DNA of 64,000 nucleotides from Rotaria sp. Silwood1 (Eukaryota; Rotifera; Eurotatoria; Philodinida; Philodinidae): contig CAJNOP010000003.1 of NCBI GenBank assembly GCA_905250075.1, positions 6,482,262-6,546,261 of the forward strand, given 5' to 3'. Each line of letters begins with the position of its first letter. Positions within the stretch are counted from its first letter, which is position 1. Shown here one piece after another: positions 49,051 to 61,155 of the stretch. The position numbers were made by a program, and so were the translations under genes. The notes below the pieces were generated by a model, which made no database searches, was not told the origin of the DNA, and was given only the letters and a program-made list of their open reading frames with translations.

Positions 49051-52000
49051 TGCGGATATTGGATTGAACACCAATGGCCTTTCATAAGTTAAAACAAGAA
49101 CGGGATAGAACAGCAGCCTGTCGGTGTCGATTACTCTTCAATACAAAAGAAGAAAAAAAAAGAGAAAGTGAGAGTGAACAAATGTCGACACCATGTGGTT
49201 ATATGTGGGTCGAGTCAAGGGCACAATCTCTTTTTTAATAAACTTGTTCTCTCTCTCTCTCTCTATTCAATATTGACCATTACTTGAAATGATTCTATCC
49301 ATAATAGACAATCAATAGGAGTGTATGCATGCTATTATATTTGACAAAACTATGATCTAATAGGAGCATTGTACGTTAGAATCAAAGAATAAATCGAACA
49401 TCATATGACATCATCATACATATAAATTTTTAATCTCAATGACATAAACGTAACACAATACTCAATTATAGAAAATAATAAATATTACCTCAAAAATTAA
49501 TTAAATAAAATGCCTTGATAAATATTATCATTTTTTTAATACCAATAATTTAAATTCACAATGAATTCTTGATCTAAAAATGAACACACTCAAAATTATG
49601 TAGTAATAAAAATCAGTAGATTTTTGTTTGTAAACTATTAAACAATATTATCTATTATTAATATTTTTTATGAATAAAAGATTATTTCAAAAGAATAATC
49701 AATGTACTTGTGTTTACAATCATTCTCAAAGTAGATCAAAGTTGATTTATTGTTATAAACAATTATACTTGAAATAGTACATGTAAAAATGTTTCAGTTC
49801 TATTTTTGTTTTGTTTTGTTTTTCTATATTTACAATATAGAGAGGTAGACAATCAGAAAAGATATATATATATCAGTGGCCAGTCTAAGATCCGAGTTTA
49901 AAAAAGTTCAAACTTGGATGAAACAAAAATTTGAGATCAAAACTTCTAAGATCATTGTTGGATTCAGAAATTTTTATTCATAAACAACAACAAATCGATG
50001 ATATTTACTTTTATAACACTCGATTCAAAAGTCAGAGTTAAATTGAACAAATTTAATGTGTAAATGTAAACTCGACGAATATTTTTTTGTAAGTATTGAA
50101 ATTAAACTTTCATGATCAATTGCGACTATATTTATATAAAATATCATCATTGAATTGTAGTTCATCAAAAACCAAATATTTTCCGGAATCCGACATAGAT
50201 TTCAAATTTTTACTCGATTATTTAATTGAACGCTGATACATATTTACACAGGAGTAACATGTAAATTTTCATCACAAAAGAAATTATATTCAATATACAT
50301 CTGTAGTAAGTAGATGTTATATACATATCAAATTTACTTTCACTCTTTGTTAATTAAAGTTAGGGAAAAAATAACAGTTACTCCATGATCAATTCACTGC
50401 AAGTCATTTTTGTGAATCTATCATTCTTAAGTTTAATCTTGAACTAGATTCAGTCGCTGGGTATTTTTTATAGTGTTAATATAAAAAATGAATTTGTTAA
50501 CATTTTTTTAAAAGGCTTGACAATTTACTATTTAGTTATTACTGATATAGATTGAGTATTGTTTCTTTTAGATGATATCTTAAATGTCACGCCTTACAAA
50601 TAGATATCTTCAATACCTGTCTATCTTCATGTATCGTTAAAATACCAAAAAAATGCAAATAAGGCGAAAAATTTATGAAAAACATATGAGTTACGTAAAA
50701 TTTGTCATGCCATGTATGTACTATACAAACTGAGTTGATTGAAGTTTAGTATGTATCCACATACATACAACGTCAATAGATGGCAGAAATCGACAATATT
50801 ATTTATATTTACTTATATTGTAATTATACAAAAAAAAAGTCTTGCAAGAAAATGATTCTAAACAAAAATAATTAATTATTTCTACGAAATGATAGTCAGC
50901 TTAGTAGAATTTTAAACCGAAATATTGATCCAATTCATAAGACAATTATGTCATAAACTACAAAAATTAATTTCTATAATGTTTTTAAAATAATATTTGA
51001 TTGTAACTAGTCCTTGAGCTTTTCTATCATAAATAATATTAAACATTTACGTCACCAACCAATTGAAATCTTAACAAAAGACAAATATAAATCGATATCT
51101 ATCTCTGATCTTTAATATAAAGTTCTTTTGATATACAATACAAATCGATAGTAGATCTAATCATAACTATTGATATTCGTATATGATTGTTCTATCATAA
51201 TGTAACATTTCTTTCGTTTTATTAATTACATTTTAATTGATTGACATTATAAATTTTAAATCAGATATTATTCAAAATTTCGATAAAAAGTTCATGAAAT
51301 TTATAATGACTTTCGTAGACCTACACACACAACATTACATTATGGAACAATTAGAGCTCACATATATTTAAAAAAATCTTTCTTTACTCAGATGCATCAT
51401 GAATATATCCTATAATGAACGACAAAACGATGTTCCTATGTTATATGAACGCATGAAGTTCTCAAGAAATTCAACAAATTATATTCATTTATTATTTTTG
51501 GGAACGCACACATTATATTTAAGGAAAACAAAAACATATAACGACTGTAGCCTTCTTCAATGTGAGATATTAAAAAGAATTTTTATTGAGTATCTTTTTA
51601 CAGCACTTACTATTTTCTCATACATTATGGCAGTTAAATGCCTCGATTCTTGAGTATTTTTTTCTATCAACCATATAGCTGAGAATTCATATGGCATAAA
51701 GAAGGTCGTTGATTATAGCACAGCTGTTTCTCATAGATAAACATAAATATTCGGGTCAATGAGTTTTTAGCATGGCAAATTTAAGCAGAGAGAATAATCT
51801 ATACTGTGATCGTCCAACATCGGAACGATTAGCATGAGGAAAGATAAATGTAAATATCTGTATACCATGGTATTCAACAAAACAAAAAAAGCCATAGAAA
51901 TAATGGAACGATATACAAACAAAATTGAGCAAATTGTAAACAATGGAATCTATCTGAAACATCATCGAATAGACGAATATGACAATGCTATGAAGAATAT

Positions 52001-52952
52001 ATAATGTATCGTTAGTAAATTTTTCAACTATTGATTTGTCTATGACATAAGAGTAGCCATCGAAATTTCAACATTATTTTTATTTTATTGTTTCAATGGA
52101 AAAATTAATAATTGTTGTGTAGAATTGCTTCTATTTCAGATAAATCGAATTCTTGTGCTAAATTCATATGTTTAACGAAAAATTTCTTTTTTTTTAACAT
52201 CAGTGACTGTGAATTTAGATCATCTTAGCCATATTTATTATGTTGTGTAAGCCATAAATATATACCTTTTACCAAGACAAACATCTATGACATCTACTCG
52301 ATGTACTATAATTTCAGTTATAGTTCGTCATGCCGTATATTTCATAAAAGACCATATATAGATTTAAATCCATGTAAACTGTAAACTTGAACATATTCTT
52401 GTAAATCATATTTTTGTTCTTAAAATAAAAGTGATTTTAAAATTTTGATTAAAGAAATACTGTTATGTCGTGTGATAAATTCGCTGTATAATTTAACAAT
52501 CGATTTCTTTTAATCGACTTGTATAAGAATTTCTTTGTAAATCGAACGAGATATAACTGTTTGAACTGATATGTTTTAGAAGAAATACTCAATACCAACA
52601 GTTTTTTATATATGATGAATTCGAAATAACATATTAAAAATCAAATCAAAATAGACAAAATCACTTTGTTCAATTATAGGAAATTAATAAAAAAAGATAA
52701 GAATCTTTTTTTTTGTCCGATTCGATTAGAAATACAATAACATTATCAAATTATATTGAAAAGAAAATTAAATATTATCTATGCATTAGATTAAACTCAT
52801 TATTCTCAACAGACAAATAATATATATTTTATTTTATTTTTTTTTACCAAAAAAAAAATAAGCATTAGACAAACTATTCTTTTGTTAAACGTGTTTCACA
52901 AAAAAACTGATACTTGACAATATTTAAAAAAAAAGTAAGAAAAGAAAATCAC
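49051..52952. other. AT-rich gene-poor stretch with possible decayed ORFs
   Basis: No intact gene was found. Weak coding-like traces exist. On plus, an 84-codon frame at 51399-51653 and a 56-codon frame from 51834 (ending EYDNAMKNI) can be read. On minus, short open segments within about 52105-52560 read FVKHMNLAQEFDLSEIEAIL, EQKYDLQEYVQVYSLHGFK and LYKSIKRNRLLNYTANLSHD. They do not join into a gene and match nothing I know. They may be remnants of one or more decayed genes. Confidence 0.35.
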
Positions 52953-54605
52953 TTAAACTGCTGTTGTTCGTGGTTCAAAGAAAGTAGAAGCACGGGTTTT
53001 GATTTGTTTAGAATATCGATCAGTTAATGTACCATTCGTCGGTAAATGTGACATTGATGCATGTAAAGAACGCAGTGTTACTGTACTTGATAATGGACGT
53101 TCTTGATTACAACCACTACTTATATGATTTATATGTTCAAAATTAATTGGTCCGGATATTGCCGATTTTTTAACTGTTCGAATTCTTGATAAACTACGAC
53201 AACGACGTGCATCAGATTCTTGTTGTTCTTTATCTTGTTTATTTGATATTGTTCGTAAACGTGAATAACGACGTGGAATTTCTTTAGTATTATTTGTAGT
53301 TTTACTTTGTTGTTGTTGTTGTTGTTGCACATTTTCAATTGATAGTGGTAATAGATTTGTTAGATTCATACGTTGTTCATATTCTAATATTTCATAATAA
53401 TATCGAAAAAATAATCGACATGCATCATTACATTCAAATTGTAATACAACCAGTAAATTGGATTCTGGTAACCAACATGTTATATAATTGTCTTTTGGTA
53501 AACGTAATTCAGCTTGATCTGAAATTAAACTTGACCATATAGCAAAACAACTTTCATGTTGAGCAAGTAATAATTTAACTTGTCGTGTTCGTTTCAAATT
53601 CGCTCCCTAAAATAAAAACAAAAAGTAGTAAAATAATCTAGACAAAACATGAATATAATAATAATAACGAACAGTATTATATATCCAAACAGGAACACCA
53701 CGTTGTTGACATGACCAATCTTCAAAATTGACTATTTGTGGTGCTGTTGTTGTATAAAGACGAGCTATTGAACGAGCTGATTTAACTATTGTACCAACAC
53801 TTCCATAGAACATTTCAAGACGTTTAATATCAATAATAATTTTGTCATCATTTTGTTGTTGTTCATTTTCATATGATGGTGATGATGATATTGTTGTTGA
53901 TGAAAGTTCATTAAAAGCAGTTATAGATGACGATGTTGCTCTTGATGTACGACGAGATGACAAACATTTACTATTATTAATTGATGAATGTCGTCGTGGT
54001 GCCATAGGTGGATGACCATTCATATTATTGTATGATGATGACGGACGAGATCGATAAATAACAGATGATTTTTCAGATAGTTTAGGTGACATTGTTGGTG
54101 ATGATAATGGAAATGATAAACGCGTTAAATTATGATCATATGAGCTTAACATTATCTCTGGAATTTTACTTTCATTATTATTATTGTTTAATTGAGTGTA
54201 TGAACGTTGATGAATCATTGGTTTAACAATACCAACTATAGCTTTAGATTCACAACGTTGTCGAAGATCATTAGTATGCAATATCGGTTGATTTGTCGAT
54301 GTTGAATTTCGAAAAATTGTTGATTTTGGACGTTGATAATTATATAAATGGGTTGATGATAATGATGATGATGGTAGTGGTGACGAAGCTGGATTATAAT
54401 TAACATAGTTTGGTGTAGACACTTGTTTAGCTTGTTGTGATTGAGAGCAATAGGAAGTAGAAGAGAATGGTGCCGTAGTTTGTGATAATGATTGACTAAT
54501 AGCTGTCCCAGTAGTTGGTATGTCTAGTGACCAATGATTGTATTGCAGGTGACATGGATGAGATGATACATTGGTGTAGGAAGGCACGCGAGAATTATCA
54601 TACAT
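52953..54605 (-). CDS. CRIB-motif protein of unknown family
   Basis: Two exons joined across a short intron (IYNT | GANLKRTRQVK) give about 528 residues. The first 250 residues are Ser/Thr/Pro/Gln-rich and probably disordered, starting MYDNSRVPSYTNVSSHPCHL. A folded-looking region of about 120 residues follows (RLEMFYGSVGTIVKSARSIA, then QRGVPVWIYNTGANLKRTRQ, ELRLPKDNYITCWLPESNLL, CRLFFRYYYEILEYEQRMN). Its beta-rich pattern ending in a helix could be a PH/EVH1-like fold; this is inference. Near the C-terminus ISGPINFEHINHIS matches the CRIB consensus (I-S-x-P-x2-4-F-x-H-x2-H), a Cdc42/Rac-GTP binding motif. A Gln tract precedes it. No kinase or SH3 domain is present. It is likely a Rho-GTPase effector or scaffold. 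Confidence 0.82.
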
Positions 54606-55994
54606 TGTCCACCTGCTCTATTATAATGAATTGGTTGTGATCATGTATACTGTTTCTCGTGAGTATGATTAATTTACATGTAAATTAGCTATAATACAAA
54701 AGAGAATGAATAAAATAATACAATGAAATGAATGACCATATTATAATAATCGAATAATTTTATCCTACGATGACTTAAGTGACGAGAGAATATCCATAAC
54801 ATTAAACGTCACATTATTACATAGGAATCAATACAAGAGAAAAGCTTCCTTGAAAATGCATTTTACAATGTGTATTTGTGTATGTGTGAGTAATAGATTA
54901 GACAAAGGCAAAAGTATTGGTGTTCTTTGTATGGAAGTGCACATGTGTAACATGTCATTAAACGCAAAATATGTTTATAACACCATCATCACGAATAGCA
55001 CACAATCCATTACATCGGTTCAATGTACGTGTCATGTGTGAGAATAAAGAAAAAAAAAAAGAAAGGGTAGGAGAAAAAAAAACGAATTAATTTTCATCAA
55101 TGTGACAGATTCAATAATCGTATTTAGTTCAGTAAGTTTATATATGAATAGTAACTGTTCATGCATGCACTATTTAACACTAAAATAGCTATTGTATTTT
55201 TTTCCCTTGTGTTCAAACAAACGCAAAAATCCATACCTCACAAATAAGTTACATCAGTACTTAATGAAAACGACAATGATGGCATCGTCTTTTCCGCTTC
55301 TCCTCTTCTTCTTCTTTTCTATCTGTCAACTTTTTGATGACGTATACAAACATACAAGTAAAAGAAAAAAAGAAAAATTGAGATGTCTGTTCATTCAATC
55401 AAACCATGACAGGATATCTGAGCTCTTTATTTTCTCTCGTTCATTCATCACTCTACTCCGATCGTTTTGACTGATTGATTTTACTGACTTATTTTCACAT
55501 AGTTGAATTACACAAAAAAAAAAAAAAAAGAAAGAAGAATTTTCCGTGAATAATGTTAACTGCATCGGTCAAATTAAGAAAGAAAAGAAGCTCACATTAT
55601 ACATATATATATATAGTAGAAAAGAAAGCAAATGATGTAAATAAGAGACAAATAGACTGTGGGTTCACTCAATATATATGAAGTAGATAGAAAATAAGTA
55701 CTCAGCTTGAAGACAACAAAACGAGCATCATTATTTTGTTTAAAGATTCTGTTGTCAATCTTAGAAACGAATGATGTAATTTTACAAACATAACAAGGAA
55801 AAAATTAGTCCAATTGTCTTCAACTCATCTCAATCAACCTTGACATGTTAGCAATGAAATAGTGGGAAAAGAACTTTTATGTACGTCACCAAGTAATCTA
55901 TCGCCATTCAATATTCCCTTCTGACCTTGCAGTCATAGAATATGGGAAGAGTCAAAAAAAAGACTACCAGGATTTATACATATGTTTATATATT

Positions 55995-56020
55995 GATATA
56001 TATATATATATATATATATA
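55995..56020. repeat. (TA)n microsatellite
   Basis: About 13 uninterrupted TA units. Confidence 0.85.
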
Positions 56021-57558
56021 CTCTGGATCATATGCCGTGTCCTCCCTTCTCATATGCATTTGTTTGCCGTCACCGTTGGCAATGAAGGCTATAAATATTG
56101 CCTGCCTCATTTTCATGACCATCGTCTCTTTTACTTAACTTGTATAATCAGTATGTTCGATTTCCTAGTATAGCTATTTAACGTTGGCAGACATTGAGAT
56201 TAGTATGTCAGTTACTCACCTACAGTATAGTTTTACGTAACTTAGCTACATAAACAGTTACAAGGTTATCAATAATTTAGTTAAAAATATTTACGTAATT
56301 AAATCACATTTAATGTTCAATATCCATCAACGTTACTGTCTTGTATGAGTGTATCATAATACAGAGAAAAAGAAAGAGGTCATGTACATGATCAATCAAT
56401 ACCATACATATGAAGAAAGAAAGTAGAAAAGAAAAAAAAATTCTCTTGTATTTCTCAACGGTACGAAATGAGAGAAGAAAAAAAAATGAAGCTCGCTGAT
56501 GTCGAAAAAGGAAAAGGATTTATTCAATCAAGCATTGTTAAGATATTCTTGTATATATGTGTTATGTTTTTTCCTCTGCATTATGTTGTCGCTTATCAAA
56601 CAGTTACAACTACCAGTGTTGAACGTTACCTCTTCCTTTCTGTCAATGATAGATAATCATAGTAACAATCAAAGATGATGTTTACATTCTTTCATTTATC
56701 GACGTATGTATCATAATGGTCGACATACAAAGAAATAGAGAAAGTTACTATGAAAAGTCACAATATGAACTGAGCGAAAAATAAATGGAATTTGTTGTCA
56801 TCATTGTCTTCAAAAAAAAAAAAAGAAAAAGATGCTATCATTGGGAATGTGTGCACAACGATACCGATCGTCTAGGCAGTAACAGTAGTCAATTGAATAA
56901 CCTAATCAAGTTGTTCGGATCGGTTCCGACAACAATCCAATTAGCACTCGTTCAACGTTAACTTTTAACAATCACATGTGCATTGCGAAATGAACTGAAA
57001 TCAAACGATACGATTGCCTACTGAATTCTATATTGAATTCGTGACAGAATACTAGTTAATCTTATTTAAAATATTGGCTTTCATTATCAGAATACGTATT
57101 AATAAAACGACAAAAAAAATCCTATATATATAAATAGTTTAATCCATGATATAAGAAGATTAAAAAAATATTGTCATTTTGAATGAAATTATATTAAGCC
57201 TACTAGTTCTAACATGAGTAATAACTATTGATTGTTATAAAATTTTGAAATAAACTTTCAATAAATATATAGAAAAGTATGTCTCAATGGGACATGTCTT
57301 CCTTATGCATGTATAAATGTCATACTCCAATATTTATACTATAGTAGTCTGTTATTATTGCGATCATTATTTTCTCACATCTGTCGGAATAAACTACGTA
57401 TGCACAAGACAACAATCAATTGAGAAAGAGAAAAGAGAAAAAAAGTATTCACACAGAAAATTTCTTTGAGTAAAGCCGACAATTGCCATTATGTACAGCT
57501 TTTTCTAGGTCCATTATTCTCCGATACAGAGCAAATGATTCGTAGTGATGATCGTTCA

Positions 57559-57580
57559 ATATATATATATATATATATAC
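57559..57580. repeat. (AT)n microsatellite
   Basis: About 11 uninterrupted AT units. Confidence 0.8.
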
Positions 57581-60108
57581 AAAAAAAAAGTTCATGAGCA
57601 GACAACTTATAAACTTTATTACAATCTAAATGAATCCATCAAATGCGTATATCTCTTATATTCAGTGAGATGAGAAGCCTATATTTCTCATTAAATCATC
57701 ATAGATTAAATATTTATAATATTTAGTTTAGTTTCTTTCTCATCTATTTCTTGTAAAGAATGTTAATGTTAGTGTTTCGAATTTTTCATAACTCTCATAA
57801 TTAGTTGTTGACATTTTAAAAACTAGAATATATATAAATCACTATGATTCGTTTAAGGACTTTGAAGAACATTATAATATGAAAAATGACAAGGAGATCA
57901 TTGAATAATATCAAAATGTCATTATTTTTTTTAGCACAAAAAAAAATATGTTTAAAAAACAAATAATCTTATATTTTTTTTATAAAAATTGTAAATAAGC
58001 TAGCAAAACAAAAATATAGAGATGTTTAATGATCTTATTTTGTTTCTTTCATTCTGTATAAATGCACTCTGTACCCAATATTGTTTCATCGTCATAAATC
58101 TTTATTTATTGTCTGGTTCATTATTGTACAAGAATATTAAAGGTTTACATAAGACTGTAATAGATACTACGTAATATAGAATTGTTGTAGCATGGACGAA
58201 TAATGAAACAGAAAAATAAGTCAGTTGCCTGAGGTAACGATTAAGTTACATTACTGTCGAGACGCATGCGTTAGATTCTCAATGAATTGTTTTTCTCGGT
58301 AAAGTTCGTCCATAATCGTCAAAGCTTATCACAGCATGCTCAGCATGGCGATTATCTATCAGTTTATTTTTGTATCTAAGTGGTTAAGCAATCTTTTATA
58401 TATCTATATATTTATATATTCTTTGAATTGATATTGCGTCGTATGCATATATCTATAGTATTCGATATTTTCATCGATCAAAATTTTATCATATATTTTA
58501 ATTTTTTAGGAAAATTTCTTTACAAATTAACGTACTAACACTTTTGAAACATATGATTAATTATTCTAGAGTGTGACATTAGTTTTTCTATTCGTGCTTT
58601 ATTTCATTCATTTCGTTAAGACATTTATCGAGATTTAATATAATAGATATTGTGTTGCCTATTGTCAACTAGCGAGCTTTCTCATGTCATCCAATATATT
58701 TTGTTGCCAGCGGCTTTGACTTCGATGAGAAATAATGTACAAGCAGCTTAATATTAAATAATAATTGCTGCTATTTTTAGATTACACTCATTTCTTAACT
58801 TTATCTGCCTTGATTAAAATAACTACCTATGGGCACTATTACTGTATGTTACTAGAGAATCTATATGTAATTTGAAGTCATGCCAATCATAATACTGTAA
58901 TATCACTGTTATATTCAAATGTCAGTTCTCATCTCGATAGAAAGTGATAATGAATCTATAATTTAGTGCCAAACTAAAACCTAATTCATCAGGTTTATTG
59001 ATTAAGTGCTGACAAGAAAAACATAGTCGACTCGAAAAAATAACATTCGATATTATACAAAGAAAGTGTTAGGTCAATGTAACCATATTAAAAAAACTTG
59101 TTTGATAGTATGATTGAAAGAAAAAAAAATCAGAATTATTTTAATATGAATAACACTATTTTAAATAGATATCTAATTGAGATGATTGAATCATCACATC
59201 CTGTAACATTTTACTACATTCATAAGATATATATGATCATTAAATAATTATCTCTTAATTATAAATATCAGAAACTAGAAGTCAGAGGAATTATTTTATA
59301 TATTAATGTCGTTATTCATTGTCAAGATATTCTTTAATACAGATAATGTCACTTTATAGAATATTTTCTACTATGGAGCATATCACAAAGCGTTGTTATT
59401 TTACTATGTATATACATATATATAGACATATTTTCTTTACCACATGGAACTGACTTCACATAAAACAAGATATTGATTACTTTTCAATGAATTTATTACT
59501 GCTAAAATATGCACAATTTATTTTGTATTTCTAAACTCGATGCTAAATATTCATTGAAAATTGTTTATTATGAAAAAGAAAATGATTATCTAATAATATT
59601 TCATTAGACGAACTCTAATTATAGATAATTCAGAATAAAATAAATAATATTAACAAAACAGCTTAAAAATAATTAATTCTGATTTTCATAGTTATGAATT
59701 TATAGATCGACTGTATGTGTTGTTTTGTTGCCAATAAAATAGCTTAATAAGGTTCAATTTGAAAAATTCTAAACGGATAATACAATAGTTCTATGATAAC
59801 TTTGAATTGTATGTGTACCATTGCTAGTTTTATTTTCTGTTTAGCTATTGTAACTTGTATAACTGACAACAAATTGAAAAATGTTAATCGTCTTTTTTTG
59901 TTTTTCGTATAAATCTACTAGTATTTCTATATTCGAATAACAACGAAAAGAAAAAGACAAGAATAATAAATTTATTCAGATTATTTATGTCATAATTGTT
60001 CACTCAGTAAAAAACACATAATTGAACAGAATACAAAAATCAGCTCATATTTAATGTAGGTTTTAATGATTCATTATTACTTGAATTGAATCAATATTTA
60101 AATTAAAA

Positions 60109-61155
60109 TTATCGACCAAGATTAACAGGTAGATTAGCTCTAGCTTCTTCTTCAGTAGCTTCATCGAATGTACCTTTTCGTTTTTTACTACAAGCAAAAA
60201 AGACAAAGGACGACGCAAGCCATTGAATAAAAATTATCCAAGCAATTATAAAACAAACACCATATGTATGTTTTGTACCATGTGGATAAATATAAGGTAA
60301 ATGTTCGCTTGAATGACGAAATATCGTAATTAGTACTTCAATGCAAACAACAAGTGATGCAGCTGAAAGAGAACAAGAAAAAAAAATTATTATTTGAAAG
60401 AAAACAAATTCATACTATTAAAATTATTATTACCGGTTAGAATATAAATCATGCCCGTTAATCGTTTATAGGTATATCGATAATCACGAATACTATACAA
60501 ACCACAAATAAATGTAATAATTGCAAGAAGAATATGAATAATACTAAATGAAAGCATTGTACGAATCATTCCTATAATTAAACATGAAAAGAAAAGAAAA
60601 TTTACGTTGCATATTAATGTTTTCTTTTTTTAGTAAAATTTGCGTCAAATAATAATAATAATAAAAGAGATCATACCGACAAGTGTTTGTTCGGCTGCTA
60701 TTGATGCATTTTGAACTTGATTCTGATGATAATCGCATTTTTTTTCTATATAAAACAATAATAGATAAGGCAATGTATGCTAAAAAAAAGATTTATTTTC
60801 TGCTATCAGTTAATACTGCAGCTGTTAATAATATGTTATATACTTTCTAAATTCTTGATAATCATATCACAACTCAATTTCTAACGGTACATATTATCTA
60901 TTAATACTCACCATACGTTGAATTTAATTTTGGTACACCGAGTACACATTCCCATATAATACCGTATGTAGATTGAGTAACATACATATTTTGTCTTGAA
61001 ATGAAGGTAGCGTTTGGATAGGTAATAACTATCCATTGACTTGATGTAAGTGTTATTAAAAAAATGATAAATGAAACAACAGTAAGAGCAATAGTTAAAC
61101 GCAAAATTTGTGTTTTTCGTTCAATAGGTGCTTTTTTAGTCGAGACGTTGGTCAT
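60109..61155 (-). CDS. Claudin/PMP22-like four-pass membrane protein
   Basis: Four exons with short introns give about 220 residues, from MTNVSTKKAPIERKTQILRL to EEEARANLPVNLGR. Four hydrophobic helices are visible: LTIALTVVSFIIFLITLTSS, LSFSIIHILLAIITFICGLY, IYILTAASLVVCIEVLITIF and GVCFIIAWIIFIQWLASSFV. The first extracellular loop holds W (SSQW) and YGIIWECVLG, then a second Cys on the next exon (KKCDYH). This matches the claudin/PMP22 signature W...G-L-W-x2-C...C. The cytoplasmic tail (KKRKGTFDEATEEE) is charged and has no PDZ-binding end. It is probably a cell-junction or tetraspan membrane organiser. The family assignment is good, but the subfamily is unknown. Confidence 0.85.

Larger units (their letters stand above)
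54606..60108. other. 5.5-kb AT-rich gene desert
   Basis: This is the largest stretch without a recognisable gene, on either strand. It contains TA microsatellites at 55995-56020 and 57559-57580. Small ORFs are scattered and not coding-like. It lies 5' of the CRIB gene and 3' of the claudin-like gene and may include 5' UTR exons or regulatory DNA for the former. Nothing specific can be pointed to. Confidence 0.45.
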
